Shown here piece after piece: positions 19,784 to 27,780 of a stretch of DNA of 35,574 bases (within the stretch, counting starts at the first letter, position 1; every line of letters starts with the position of its first letter). The position numbers and the translations under genes are program-made. The DNA is taken from contig NZ_AVSV01000014.1 in NCBI RefSeq assembly GCF_000498355.1, positions 1 through 35,574 on the forward strand. Direction: 5' to 3'. The stretch comes from Clostridium sp. Ade.TY (lineage in GTDB: Bacteria > Bacillota > Clostridia > Clostridiales > Clostridiaceae). The notes under the pieces were generated by a model. It saw only the letters and a list, made by a program, of their open reading frames with translations, had not been told where the DNA came from and made no database searches.

Positions 19784-19828
19784 AAAAATGTACTTTATGA
19801 GTAAAGCTCATAAAGTACATTTTTTTTA
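19783..19828. terminator. Bidirectional terminator between DUF4446 and yyaC
   Basis: A perfect 19-bp stem (19783-19801 with 19807-19825, loop TAAAG) is flanked by an A-run on the left and a T-run on the right, so it can stop transcription in both directions. It lies between convergent genes, and the yyaC stop codon is within its tail. Confidence 0.93.
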
Positions 19829-20413
19829 TATATTATTTGAAAAAAGAGAAGGTGAATTATATTCTATTAATTTATTTATAGAATATAATATTCCCTTTGA
19901 GATGGCTTCAGCTAAGTGAAAAACTGTATTTAAACGTGTATTTTGTAAAATAATAAACTGAGATTTACTAGATATATTAACAACACCTATTAAACTTATA
20001 TTACCTACAGGAGTTAAATTTTTTTCTAATGCTAATCCTGGCAAAAGTGGTGAATCAGATATTAATACTTTACCTACATTTTGACAAGCGCCTAATGCAG
20101 CATCAATTGCAACTATAAATGGATTATCAAAGTTAAGGTATATTTTATTTAAAGTATCATCTAAGTTTTGACAATGAATTGGACAATCTAATGAGCCATA
20201 TACGTATATATTTTTTGAATTATTTCTAAAGTTTTTTAAATTATGTCCGACTAATGGGCCTAATGAATCACCAGTTGATCTATCTGAGCCTATACATAAG
20301 AAAATTATTGTTCTATTATTAATAAATTCTGATTTTAATTTATTATAAAGGTATTCTCCTATTTCAATAAAGGAATTATTAAGTGCACTATCTACTGAAA
20401 ATTTATCCAACAT
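19826..20413 (-). CDS. yyaC: Spore protease-like YyaC (DUF1256)
   Basis: A 195-residue YyaC protein, a family restricted to endospore formers and related in fold to hydrogenase maturation proteases. The conserved LCIGSDRSTGDSLGPLVG (39-56), PIHCQNL and FIVAIDAALG segments are present. The start is the ATG at 20413, five bases after AGGAGG; an upstream TTG in frame lacks an RBS. That AGGAGG and the ATG are in the 3' arm of a long hairpin, so translation may be controlled. It is the last gene of the minus-strand operon with the desulfurase-like gene, which runs against replication. Confidence 0.9.
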   Translation of the reverse strand: MLDKFSVDSALNNSFIEIGEYLYNKLKSEFINNRTIIFLCIGSDRSTGDSLGPLVGHNLKNFRNNSKNIYVYGSLDCPIHCQNLDDTLNKIYLNFDNPFIVAIDAALGACQNVGKVLISDSPLLPGLALEKNLTPVGNISLIGVVNISSKSQFIILQNTRLNTVFHLAEAISKGILYSINKLIEYNSPSLFSNNI

Positions 20414-20459
20414 AAAAGCCTCCTTTTTAGGAATTATTTCCAAAATGGGAGGCTTTTAT
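20412..20459 (-). promoter_or_regulatory. Long hairpin sequestering the yyaC RBS and start
   Basis: ATAAAAGCCTCC (20412-20423) and GGAGGCTTTTAT (20448-20459) are perfect 12-base inverted arms. Inside them, TTTT pairs with AAAA and GGAA (20430-20433) with TTCC (20438-20441), giving roughly 20 paired bases with minor mismatches. On the minus-strand mRNA the 3' arm is the yyaC Shine-Dalgarno and the A of its start codon, and it ends in four U, so the element may act as a partial terminator after the upstream gene, as an RBS sequestering hairpin, or as both. Confidence 0.65.
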
Positions 20460-20468
20460 TCTTATAAT

Positions 20469-21620
20469 TTATAATTCTTCATGAGCTTTTTTCAAGATAG
20501 ATATTGCATAATCTATTTCTTCATCTGTATTAAAATATGATATACTAAGTCTTACAGTTCCTTCAGGAAAAGTTCCTATAGTTTTATGACACATAGGTGC
20601 ACAGTGAAGACCAGATCGATTACTTATACCGTTTGACTCTAAGTAAAATGATAATTCTGATGTTTCTACTCCATCTAAATTAAAAGATATTGATGTAGTT
20701 GAATTATTTCCGCTAATATCACCATAAACAGTATATCTATCTATTGAATTTATTGCTTTAATTAATCTCTTATAAAGTTTTGAATTTTTATTTTTAATAT
20801 TTTCTAATCCGATATTATTTATAAATTCTATTCCATTAGAAAGTCCTACTATTCCAGGTATGTTTAAAGTCCCACATTCAAATTTATCAGGCATAAAATT
20901 AGGTTGATGTATATCGTGCGATAAACTACCAGTGCCACCTTCTAATAAAGGAGCGCATATTTCGTTTAATTTATCATCTATAATAAAGCCACCTATACCT
21001 TGGGGCCCTAATAAACTTTTATGCCCAGTAAAGGCTAAAGCATTTGCTCCTACATCATAAAAATCAATAGGAACTGTACCTGCTGATTGAGCAGTGTCTA
21101 TTATAAAAAATATATTATGTTTTTTACAAATCGCACCGATTTCTTTAATTGGTTGAATAGTACCAATTACATTAGAAGCATGTGTAACTACTACTAATTT
21201 TGTATTTTTTTTAATAAGTTTTTCTATATCATTAGGATTTATAAATCCATCCTTGGATGCGTTAACAAAATCAACTTCAACTCCAAGGTTTTCTTTACAT
21301 GAAATTATTGGTCTAACTACAGAATTATGTTCTAATGATGAAGTTATAACATGGTCTCCTCTTTTTAAGGTTCCCTTTATAAGAATATTTAAAGACATAG
21401 TTATATTATTAGTAAAAACTACATTTTCAAATTTATCATAATTAAAAAATTTAGCTATTCTTTCTCTTGCCAAAAATAGCTCTCTATTACTTTCCAATGC
21501 ATTTGAGTGATTTGATCTGTTTGCATTTCCACCAACATTAACTAAGTAATTATAAATTGAATCGCTAACAACCTTTGGTTTGGGAAAAGTTGTACTAGCA
21601 TTATCTAAATAAACTTTCAT
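20469..21620 (-). CDS. Cysteine desulfurase family PLP enzyme (class V aminotransferase)
   Basis: A 383-residue class V aminotransferase-fold enzyme. PLP would be bound by Lys201 in TGHKSLLGPQG; Asp175 (IIDTAQ) and His98 (SSLEHNS) fit cofactor contacts. The C-terminal region SGLHCAPMCHKTIG carries two cysteines (340 and 344), Cys340 being in the position of the sulfur-accepting residue. It resembles the desulfurase-like branch found near selenium-related and DUF3343 genes more than the NifS/IscS housekeeping branch, and a DUF3343 gene is in fact nearby (22417). No iscU or thiI is adjacent. The start is 16 bases past the LysE-type gene, with AAGGGTG eight bases upstream. The substrate, Cys or selenocysteine, cannot be told. 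Confidence 0.85.
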   Translation of the reverse strand: MKVYLDNASTTFPKPKVVSDSIYNYLVNVGGNANRSNHSNALESNRELFLARERIAKFFNYDKFENVVFTNNITMSLNILIKGTLKRGDHVITSSLEHNSVVRPIISCKENLGVEVDFVNASKDGFINPNDIEKLIKKNTKLVVVTHASNVIGTIQPIKEIGAICKKHNIFFIIDTAQSAGTVPIDFYDVGANALAFTGHKSLLGPQGIGGFIIDDKLNEICAPLLEGGTGSLSHDIHQPNFMPDKFECGTLNIPGIVGLSNGIEFINNIGLENIKNKNSKLYKRLIKAINSIDRYTVYGDISGNNSTTSISFNLDGVETSELSFYLESNGISNRSGLHCAPMCHKTIGTFPEGTVRLSISYFNTDEEIDYAISILKKAHEEL

Positions 21621-21636
21621 ACTTCGACACCCTTTT

Positions 21637-22260
21637 CTATAATATTACATATATTCCATAAATAACAAAACATATGCCGATAACATATAAAATATAAGTC
21701 AATAAGCTTGAAGCTTTATTATTAACATCTTTTTTTAATAATTTAAGTCCTTTTGAAGCTAATACATTTAATGCTATGAGCCAAGATATACTTCCAATAA
21801 CCATAAACAATAAAGCTATACAAAAAAACACATAACCATAGCTTTTCCAAACTGTGCCAACAGTTCCGCTAAAGGCTAACCAAAAAGAAAAAGTTAATGG
21901 ATTAATAAGTGTAATGACAAATCCTGAAATGAATCCTTTTGACTTACTTGAATTTACAAGCTTAGTGGAAACTTTATTTTTTTTAGAAAATCTAGCAAAT
22001 ATAATTAGTATTATACCAGAAATAAGCCAAAACAATCCTTCAGAGAATTTATTGCTATTGAATATACTAAATAATCCTAAATTTATTATTAGTAAGTAAG
22101 TATAATCTGCAAATAGTGCACCTATAGATACTTTAAAGCCACTCCAAAAACCTTTACTTAAAGATCTGTTTACAGCCTCAAGTCCAGCAGGACCAAGAGG
22201 GATTGATGCGAAAAGGCCCGATAGAAAACCAACAAAAGGTGCTTTTATAATAGGTATCAT
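21637..22260 (-). CDS. LysE/RhtB-family transporter
   Basis: A 207-residue integral membrane protein with about six hydrophobic segments. The N-terminal GFLSGLFASIPLGPAGLEAVNRSLSKGFWSG pattern and INPLTFSFWLAF are the LysE/RhtB amino-acid exporter signatures. The exported substrate is not evident. AAGGAG lies eight bases before the ATG. It is the first gene of the minus-strand operon with the desulfurase-like gene and yyaC. A weak minus-strand promoter (TTGTAC, 17 bases, TAAAAT) can be read in the gap shared with the divergent DUF3343 gene. Confidence 0.85.
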   Translation of the reverse strand: MIPIIKAPFVGFLSGLFASIPLGPAGLEAVNRSLSKGFWSGFKVSIGALFADYTYLLIINLGLFSIFNSNKFSEGLFWLISGIILIIFARFSKKNKVSTKLVNSSKSKGFISGFVITLINPLTFSFWLAFSGTVGTVWKSYGYVFFCIALLFMVIGSISWLIALNVLASKGLKLLKKDVNNKASSLLTYILYVIGICFVIYGIYVIL

Positions 22261-22416
22261 AATAATCTCCTTCTATCTATAAAGTTATGTATTTTATTAT
22301 AAAACAAATATTGGTACAATTCATTAAAATTGCATAAAAAGACTATTATATTTCTTTATAAAATTTTTAAAATATATATAATATAAGTTAGAATATATTT
22401 TAAAAAGGAGAGAGTT

Positions 22417-22650
22417 ATGAAATATTATATAGTAGTATTTAAAAATACACATGATGCAATGGCTGGAGAAAAATATTTAAAAGAAAAAGGATACACTTTT
22501 AGAATAATGCCAACACCAACTTTAATAACTCAAAGTTGTGGTATTTGTGTACGATTTGAAGATGGAATAGATATTGAAAAAGTTAAAAATGAAAATTTTG
22601 AGTATAAAAAAGTATACTGTAAAGATGAAGATGGATATAAAGAAATGTAA
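22417..22650 (+). CDS. DUF3343 domain protein
   Basis: A 77-residue protein matching DUF3343: an opening MKYYIVVFKNTHDAM-like strand-helix, the MPTPTLITQSCGICVRF segment with paired cysteines C41 and C44, and a short acidic tail. The CxxC-like pair suggests redox or metal/sulfur handling, but no activity is known to me. DUF3343 genes frequently sit beside the desulfurase-like family found here on the opposite strand. AAGGAG precedes the ATG at good spacing. It is followed at 24 bases by the MscS-type channel gene. Confidence 0.85.
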   Translation: MKYYIVVFKNTHDAMAGEKYLKEKGYTFRIMPTPTLITQSCGICVRFEDGIDIEKVKNENFEYKKVYCKDEDGYKEM

Positions 22651-22674
22651 TTAATTTTATAGGGAGTGGGATAT

Positions 22675-23550
22675 ATGGAAAATTTTCTTTTTGATTCATC
22701 GCTTTGGACGGAAAAGTTTTCTAAGGCGGCAATAGATACATTAGATTATGTATTATCAAAAGGAATAAAAGTTGTTATTGTAATATTTTTAATGTTTATA
22801 AGTATAAAGATAGGGAATAGAGCAATAAAGAAGTTTGTTGATAGACAAGTTAACAATCAAAATTCTAGATTATCAATGAATCCTCAAAAAGCAATTACAG
22901 TTGGGGCTGTAATGCACAGTATATTAAAATATGCTGTTTATTTTGTAGGAATTGCGGTAATATTATCAGATATATTTAAAGGAGTATCATTAACTGTTGC
23001 TAGTATTGGTGGTTTTGCATTAGGTTTTGGAGCGCAAAGCTTAGTTCAAGATATTATAAATGGATTTTTTATCTTATTTGAAGATCAATATGGAGTTGGA
23101 GATTATGTTACTATAGGTAATTTTGAGGGTATAATAGATAGTATAGGAATAAGAACAACTATATTAAAAGACTTTAATGGTGATTTACACCTTATACCAA
23201 ATGGAACTATAAAAGAAGTTACAAATCATTCAAGAAATAATATTAGATTTATTGTTGATGTATCTATAGCTTATGAGCAAGATATAGATAATGCATTAAA
23301 AGTAATAAGAGAAACTTGTGATAAGTTTCAAGAGGAATATAAAGAAAAAGTTCCAAATCCAATTGATATATGGGGAGTAACTGCTCTTGGACCATCAGGA
23401 GTTAATATAAGAGTTGTTGGATTTAGTAAACCAATGGAGCAGTGGTCTATGGAAAGAGAACTTAGAAAAGAGATAAAAGAAGCATTAGATAAAGCTAATA
23501 TAGAAATTCCTTATAATAAAACAGAAATAATAGTTAAAAATGAGCAATAA
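22675..23550 (+). CDS. MscS-type mechanosensitive ion channel
   Basis: A 291-residue small-conductance channel that would open under membrane tension to release solutes in hypo-osmotic shock. It has three N-terminal hydrophobic segments. The pore-lining helix region is SIGGFALGFGAQSLVQDIINGFFILFE, followed by the beta domain GDYVTIGNFEGIIDSIGIRTT and the LIPNGTI motif, then the C-terminal alpha/beta domain. This matches MscS/YnaI-type proteins of minimal length. The start is the ATG eight bases after GGGAG; an upstream in-frame GTG overlaps the RBS and was rejected. Confidence 0.93.
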   Translation: MENFLFDSSLWTEKFSKAAIDTLDYVLSKGIKVVIVIFLMFISIKIGNRAIKKFVDRQVNNQNSRLSMNPQKAITVGAVMHSILKYAVYFVGIAVILSDIFKGVSLTVASIGGFALGFGAQSLVQDIINGFFILFEDQYGVGDYVTIGNFEGIIDSIGIRTTILKDFNGDLHLIPNGTIKEVTNHSRNNIRFIVDVSIAYEQDIDNALKVIRETCDKFQEEYKEKVPNPIDIWGVTALGPSGVNIRVVGFSKPMEQWSMERELRKEIKEALDKANIEIPYNKTEIIVKNEQ

Positions 23551-23583
23551 TAAATTTAAGGTTTATAGAATGGAGGAATATAA

Positions 23584-23778
23584 TTGGTAGAAAATTTTAA
23601 TTTAGGCGATATTGTTGAAATGAAAAAACAACATCCTTGTGGAGAAAAAAATTTTGAAATAACAAGAATTGGTGCCGATGTAAAGATAAAATGTGTCGGT
23701 TGTGGAAGAATTATCATGATACCAAGAAGTAAATTCCAAAAAGGTGCAAAAAAAATAGTTCATAAGGCAGAAAATTAA
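23584..23778 (+). CDS. DUF951 zinc-ribbon-like protein
   Basis: A 64-residue DUF951 protein. The family is small and common in Firmicutes; in this neighbourhood it regularly precedes rpsF. It shows the opening LGDIVEMKKQHPCG and a later KCVGCGR, so C19, C37 and C40 could form a metal site with another ligand, and the IMIPRSKF segment is basic. The start codon is TTG, placed seven bases after GGAGG (23572-23576); no ATG is available at the N-terminus. It lies 33 bases after the channel gene and is probably co-transcribed with it. Function is unknown. Confidence 0.85.
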   Translation: MVENFNLGDIVEMKKQHPCGEKNFEITRIGADVKIKCVGCGRIIMIPRSKFQKGAKKIVHKAEN

Positions 23779-23787
23779 TAAAAGTTC

Positions 23788-23816
23788 TTGAAAAAGTAAA
23801 GTTATAATGATAGAAT
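23788..23816 (+). promoter_or_regulatory. Promoter of rpsF-ssb-rpsR
   Basis: TTGAAA (23788-23793), a 17-base spacer and TAGAAT (23811-23816). A start near 23823 would place the whole S6:S18-type leader at the beginning of the transcript. Confidence 0.78.
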
Positions 23817-23828
23817 TATAAATTGTAA

Positions 23829-23866
23829 TCCCTGCTGTGCAAAGCACAGCCGTTAGTCCGAGGGGA
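23829..23866 (+). promoter_or_regulatory. S6:S18-binding ribosomal leader
   Basis: A perfect 7-bp hairpin GCTGTGC-AAA-GCACAGC (23834-23850) is followed by CCG (23850-23852). An outer helix can form between CCCT (23830-23833) and AGGGG (23861-23865), which abuts the Shine-Dalgarno. Hairpin plus flanking CCG just upstream of rpsF is the known leader to which the S6:S18 protein complex binds to repress its own operon. The match is by structure and motif, read by eye. Confidence 0.8.
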
Positions 23867-23879
23867 GGAGGTGAAAATG

Positions 23880-24167
23880 ATGAGAAAGTACGAAACTATA
23901 TTCATACAACACCCATCACTTGACGAAGAGGTAGTTAAAGCTAACATCGAAAAGTTCAAAGGTGTAATCGAAAATGGTGGAGGCACTGTAGAAAACGTTG
24001 ATGTTTGGGGTAAGAGAAAGCTTGCTTACGAAATCTCAAAAGTTAGCGAAGGATACTACACATTAGTAGAATTTACAGCAAACCCAGAATTACCAAGAGA
24101 ATTAGAAAGAGTATTCAGAATTACTGATGGTCTTATAAGACACATCGTAGTAAGTAAGGAAGCGTAA
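23880..24167 (+). CDS. rpsF: 30S ribosomal protein bS6
   Basis: S6 of the small ribosomal subunit, which binds 16S rRNA as a dimer with S18. The 95-residue protein has the expected MRKYETIF opening, NVDVWGKRKLAYEI in the middle and a GLIRHIVV C-terminal strand. AGGAGG sits eight bases before the ATG at 23880; another ATG at 23877 and a GTG at 23871, which is part of the RBS, are less well spaced. The gene opens the rpsF-ssb-rpsR operon behind the S6:S18 leader. Codon use has more C-ending codons than its neighbours, as expected for highly expressed genes. Confidence 0.96.
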   Translation: MRKYETIFIQHPSLDEEVVKANIEKFKGVIENGGGTVENVDVWGKRKLAYEISKVSEGYYTLVEFTANPELPRELERVFRITDGLIRHIVVSKEA

Positions 24168-24183
24168 GAGAGGTGATATTGTA

Positions 24184-24624
24184 ATGAACAAAGTTATACT
24201 TTTAGGTAGACTTACAAAAGATCCTGAATTAAGATTTGCAGCAGGAAGCGGTAACGCAGTTACTAGATTTTCACTTGCTGTTACAAGACAATTCAAGAGA
24301 GATGAAGCTGACTTTATCAACTGCGTAGCATTTGGAAAGCAAGCTGAGACAATAGCACAATATCTTACAAAAGGTGGCCAAATCGCAATTACTGGAAACA
24401 TCAGAACTGGTAGTTACGATGCACAAGACGGTTCAAAAAGATACACTACTGATGTAGTTGTAGAAAGCTTTGAATTCGTTGGTGGTAAGAGTGGCAACAA
24501 CGCAGGATCATTTAATAATGATTTCGGCGGAAATAATTCTGATTATTCAAAACCAGCAAACGATCCGTTTGGTGGTTTCGATGATGACATGACTCCAGTC
24601 GATGACGGAGATATGCCATTTTAG
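24184..24624 (+). CDS. ssb: Single-stranded DNA-binding protein
   Basis: SSB coats single-stranded DNA during replication, recombination and repair. The 146-residue protein has the N-terminal OB fold (MNKVILLGRLTKDPELRF, FINCVAFGKQAE, GNIRTGSYD), a Gly/Asn-rich flexible linker (about 105-130) and the acidic partner-binding tip DDGDMPF at the C-terminus. It is between rpsF and rpsR, the usual place of the housekeeping ssb. AGAGGTG precedes the ATG. Confidence 0.97.
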   Translation: MNKVILLGRLTKDPELRFAAGSGNAVTRFSLAVTRQFKRDEADFINCVAFGKQAETIAQYLTKGGQIAITGNIRTGSYDAQDGSKRYTTDVVVESFEFVGGKSGNNAGSFNNDFGGNNSDYSKPANDPFGGFDDDMTPVDDGDMPF

Positions 24625-24652
24625 AGATTTTCAAGGTAAGGAGGTTTAAGTG

Positions 24653-24898
24653 ATGAGAGAAAACAACAGAAGATCTGGTAGAATGAGAAGATCTAAGAGA
24701 AAAGTTTGTGCTTTTTGTGTAGAAAAAGCTGAATCAATAGATTACAAAGATGTAGCTAAGTTAAGAAAGTATGTAACTGAAAGAGGAAAGATACTTCCAA
24801 GAAGAATTTCAGGAACATGTGCTAAGCACCAAAGACAATTAACTACTGCAATCAAGAGATCAAGAAACATAGCATTATTACCATTTACAACTGAATAG
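24653..24898 (+). CDS. rpsR: 30S ribosomal protein bS18 (zinc-binding form)
   Basis: S18 of the small subunit and partner of S6. The 81-residue protein keeps C19, C22, C56 and H59 (CAFC ... TCAKH), the cysteine-containing C+ form that can bind zinc. It also has the conserved [15 protein letters not shown] and the basic C-terminal helix. The ATG is eight bases after GGAGG; a GTG just before it is too close. The terminator directly downstream ends the rpsF-ssb-rpsR transcript. Confidence 0.96.
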   Translation: MRENNRRSGRMRRSKRKVCAFCVEKAESIDYKDVAKLRKYVTERGKILPRRISGTCAKHQRQLTTAIKRSRNIALLPFTTE

Positions 24899-24908
24899 TA
24901 ATAATTAA

Positions 24909-24953
24909 AAGAGTACTGCAGAATTTATATTTCTGTAGTACTCTTATTTTTTT
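24909..24953 (+). terminator. Terminator after rpsR
   Basis: A 15-bp stem (24909-24923 with 24931-24945, one G-U pair) followed by A and seven T. It ends the rpsF-ssb-rpsR operon. Confidence 0.93.
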
Positions 24954-24971
24954 GAAAAAATTATCAGCTCC

Positions 24972-25000
24972 TTGCATTAGTATTAGAAAAAAATTAAAAT
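24972..25000 (+). promoter_or_regulatory. Promoter before the MazG-like gene
   Basis: TTGCAT (24972-24977), a 17-base spacer and TAAAAT (24995-25000), directly after the rpsR terminator and 33 bases before the next start codon. It may serve the MazG-like gene, gdpP, rplI and lonC together, since no terminator is seen until after lonC. Confidence 0.65.
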
Positions 25001-25032
25001 ATACATACAGGGTATTTGTGGGAGGGGTATTT

Positions 25033-25353
25033 ATGAGAAAGAGAGATTTAAACATTATGAGAAATGTAAAAATCATAGAAAACTTAAAGGCTCAGTTAAT
25101 AAGAGTTATAGGTGATTTTTACACATTATTGACTAGAGGAAGTAATATAGCTGAAGAAGCAATTGTTGAATGTATAGCAGGAGCCATAATAATATTATAT
25201 GTATTAGGTGAAAAACTAGGATATTCATTACCAGAAATAGATCATGAGATGAAAAAGAAGCTTGATTTTGGAATAAGAGCAGAAGATGAAGTTGAAAAAG
25301 AAGGAAAAAGCTTGAGTAAACTTAAGGAGTATATTTCAAACAGAAGAGACTAA
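25033..25353 (+). CDS. MazG-like family protein
   Basis: A 106-residue, mostly helical protein resembling the MazG-like family, relatives of NTP pyrophosphohydrolases. The segment SNIAEEAIVECIAGAIIILYVLG (E41, E42, E46) resembles the EExxE metal-binding helix of MazG, and a charged tail follows. The start is the ATG placed after GGGAGGGG; a longer reading upstream has no RBS and runs through the promoter. Its place just before gdpP is common in Clostridium. Whether it hydrolyses nucleotides is not known; the second metal-binding motif is not clear to me. Confidence 0.72.
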   Translation: MRKRDLNIMRNVKIIENLKAQLIRVIGDFYTLLTRGSNIAEEAIVECIAGAIIILYVLGEKLGYSLPEIDHEMKKKLDFGIRAEDEVEKEGKSLSKLKEYISNRRD

Positions 25354-25374
25354 TAATTAAATAGGAGGAGTTTT

Positions 25375-27318
25375 ATGAATATAGATAAATTATTTAAAAA
25401 ACTCATAAAGCCCGTAGGATTAATTTTATCTTCTGTAATATTCTTTTTATTAGGATATAGTCAAATTGGATTATTAATAGCAATAATATATTTTATAGAT
25501 AATTTTTATCAATTAAATAATTATTGGAAGAAGGAAGAAAATATAAATCAATTTACTAAAGAGATAAACAAGGCTGTTAAAAATACTGTAGAAAATACAA
25601 TATTACCGATAGCTTTAATAGACAATAAGGGTATTATAGAATGGAATAATAATGTATTTAATGAGTTAGATAGCCGGAGAAGTTTTATAGGTGAAAATAT
25701 ACTTAGTATAGCAAGGGGACTAAAATTAAATAATATATTAAGTTCTGATAAAGGAATTCATCAAAAACTAAAGCTAAATAATAGACTATATGATGTTTAT
25801 AGTAGTAAATTATCAAGACGAGATAGGGAATTATATTTAATTTATTTTAATGACATAAGTGAATTTATAGGAGTAGATACTACAAAAGAAAGTGTAGTGC
25901 TTATAGAGGTAGATAATTTTACTGAAGTTTTAGATTCAACAATTGATTCAGATAAACCTTTAGTTATTGCAGAAATTGATAGAGAATTAAATAGTTATGC
26001 TCATAATCTCGAGGCTATGATAAAGAAGTATCAGAACAATAAATATATATTATCAATTCAAGATAAATATATTGACGAGGAAATGAGTAATAATTTTAAT
26101 GTACTAAATAAAATTTCTAATATAAATAAAGGAAATAAAATAGAAGTTACATTAAGTATAGGAGTTGGAAGAGGTGGAATTTCACCTTTAGAAAACTATA
26201 AGTATGCTTCTGTTGGAAAAGAACTGGCTTTAGGTAGAGGTGGAGATCAAGTTGTTGTAAAGAGCCCAGATAGTGTGAAAATATTTGGCGGAAACAGTAA
26301 GGAAATAGAAAAAAGAACTAAAGTTAGGGCTAGAGTAGTGTCTCATGCAATAAAAGAACTTATATATGAAAGTAATAAGGTATTTATATTAGGGCACAAG
26401 AATTTTGATATGGATTGCTTAGGTGCGGCTGTCGGTATGGCAAGTGCTGTAAAACAACTTGGTAAACCATGTAATATAATATTGGATGATAGTAATAAAG
26501 ATGCCGTAGAATATTATTTAAAACAATTGAAAACAGATGAAAAATATGCTAATCTATTTGAAACATCAGAAGAAGCTAAAAAAGAAATAACTGATGAATC
26601 ATTACTAATAATTGTAGATGTACACAATAAAAATTATGTTGATAATTTAAAACTTATAGAAAATTCAAAGAGAAAAGTTATAATAGATCATCATAGAAGA
26701 AGTGCAGATATAATTGGTGATACTTTATTAAATTATATAGAAGTCTATGCATCGTCAACATGTGAAATGGTAACTGAAATTATACAATATATGATTGAAA
26801 ATGTAATTTTAAATAAGTTAGAGGCTGAAGGGCTTTTAGCAGGTATATATATGGATACAAAAGGATTTGCTTTTAAAACAGGAGTAAGAACTTTTGATGC
26901 AGCGTCATTTCTTAGAAAGATGGGTGCAGAAACAACAGAAGTTAAAAAGATGTTCACTGATAATTTAAAAGACTTTATACAAATAGCTGATATAATTAAA
27001 TCAGCAAAGATAGAAGATAATATTGCAATAGCAATATGTCCTGAAAATGTTAATGATACTGTTATGATTGCAAAATCAGCAGATGATTTGTTAAATATAT
27101 CAGGTGTTTTAGCTAGCTTTGTATTAGCAAATATTGATGGCCATACTTATATTAGTGCAAGGTCTATTGGAGATATAAATGTCCAAATAGTATTGGAAGC
27201 TTTAGGTGGGGGCGGTCATATGAATATGGCTGGTACTAAAATGCCAAATAAAACAATAGATGATGCCTTAAAAGAATTAAATGAGGCAATTACAAAATAC
27301 TTAAGGGTGGGTGAATAA
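25375..27318 (+). CDS. gdpP: Cyclic-di-AMP phosphodiesterase GdpP
   Basis: A membrane-bound phosphodiesterase that hydrolyses c-di-AMP, a signal controlling potassium and osmolyte uptake and cell-wall stress. Domains in order: two transmembrane helices (about 13-29 and 31-45), a PAS-like domain (about 70-160), a degenerate GGDEF domain (about 172-300, ending [11 protein letters not shown]), and DHH/DHHA1 (about 334-647). Catalytic residues are H341, D345 and D347 in GHKNFDMD, D415, the DHH at 438-440 and [10 protein letters not shown] near the end. At 647 residues it is complete. rplI starts 2 bases after its stop, a conserved gdpP-rplI pairing. Confidence 0.96.
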   Translation: MNIDKLFKKLIKPVGLILSSVIFFLLGYSQIGLLIAIIYFIDNFYQLNNYWKKEENINQFTKEINKAVKNTVENTILPIALIDNKGIIEWNNNVFNELDSRRSFIGENILSIARGLKLNNILSSDKGIHQKLKLNNRLYDVYSSKLSRRDRELYLIYFNDISEFIGVDTTKESVVLIEVDNFTEVLDSTIDSDKPLVIAEIDRELNSYAHNLEAMIKKYQNNKYILSIQDKYIDEEMSNNFNVLNKISNINKGNKIEVTLSIGVGRGGISPLENYKYASVGKELALGRGGDQVVVKSPDSVKIFGGNSKEIEKRTKVRARVVSHAIKELIYESNKVFILGHKNFDMDCLGAAVGMASAVKQLGKPCNIILDDSNKDAVEYYLKQLKTDEKYANLFETSEEAKKEITDESLLIIVDVHNKNYVDNLKLIENSKRKVIIDHHRRSADIIGDTLLNYIEVYASSTCEMVTEIIQYMIENVILNKLEAEGLLAGIYMDTKGFAFKTGVRTFDAASFLRKMGAETTEVKKMFTDNLKDFIQIADIIKSAKIEDNIAIAICPENVNDTVMIAKSADDLLNISGVLASFVLANIDGHTYISARSIGDINVQIVLEALGGGGHMNMAGTKMPNKTIDDALKELNEAITKYLRVGE

Positions 27319-27319
27319 A

Positions 27320-27766
27320 ATGAAAGTAATTTTATTAAAAGATGTTAAAAGTTTAGGAAAAAAAGGTGATGTTGTAAATACATCAGATGGATATGCAAGA
27401 AATTTCTTATTCCCAAAGAAGCTTGCAGAAGAAGCTACAAATAATAGTTTACACATTTTAAATAACAAAAAAGAAAATGAAAGAAAGCAAAAGCTTGCAG
27501 AACTTGAAGCAGCTCAAAAATTAGCAGGAGAATTAAAAGGAAAAGAAATAAAAATAACTGCTAAAACAGGAGATAATGGTAAGTTATTCGGAGCTATAAC
27601 AAGCAAAGATGTAGCTACAAAAATAAAAGAAACTTATAAAGTTGAAATTGATAAGAAAAAGATTGTTATGGATACAATAAAAGTAGCTGGAGGATATGAT
27701 ATAGAAGTTAAATTATATCCTGAAGTATCAACAAAAATGAAAGTTATTATTGTTCCACAAGCTTAA
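27320..27766 (+). CDS. rplI: 50S ribosomal protein bL9
   Basis: L9 of the large subunit, whose elongated form affects translational fidelity. The 148-residue protein has the N-terminal domain [19 protein letters not shown] and [14 protein letters not shown] segment (here [12 protein letters not shown]), the long central helix with alternating charges (about 45-75) and the C-terminal domain with GKLFGAIT. The ATG at 27320 follows GGGTG; a GTG nine bases before it is inside gdpP and the RBS. It lies between gdpP and lonC. Confidence 0.96.
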   Translation: MKVILLKDVKSLGKKGDVVNTSDGYARNFLFPKKLAEEATNNSLHILNNKKENERKQKLAELEAAQKLAGELKGKEIKITAKTGDNGKLFGAITSKDVATKIKETYKVEIDKKKIVMDTIKVAGGYDIEVKLYPEVSTKMKVIIVPQA

Positions 27767-27780
27767 GGAGGAATAGTATT

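Noticed and set aside
24952..25032. N-terminal extension of the MazG-like protein
   Set aside because: The longer frame has no RBS, starts in the T-run of the rpsR terminator and contains the promoter; the ATG at 25033 has a strong RBS.
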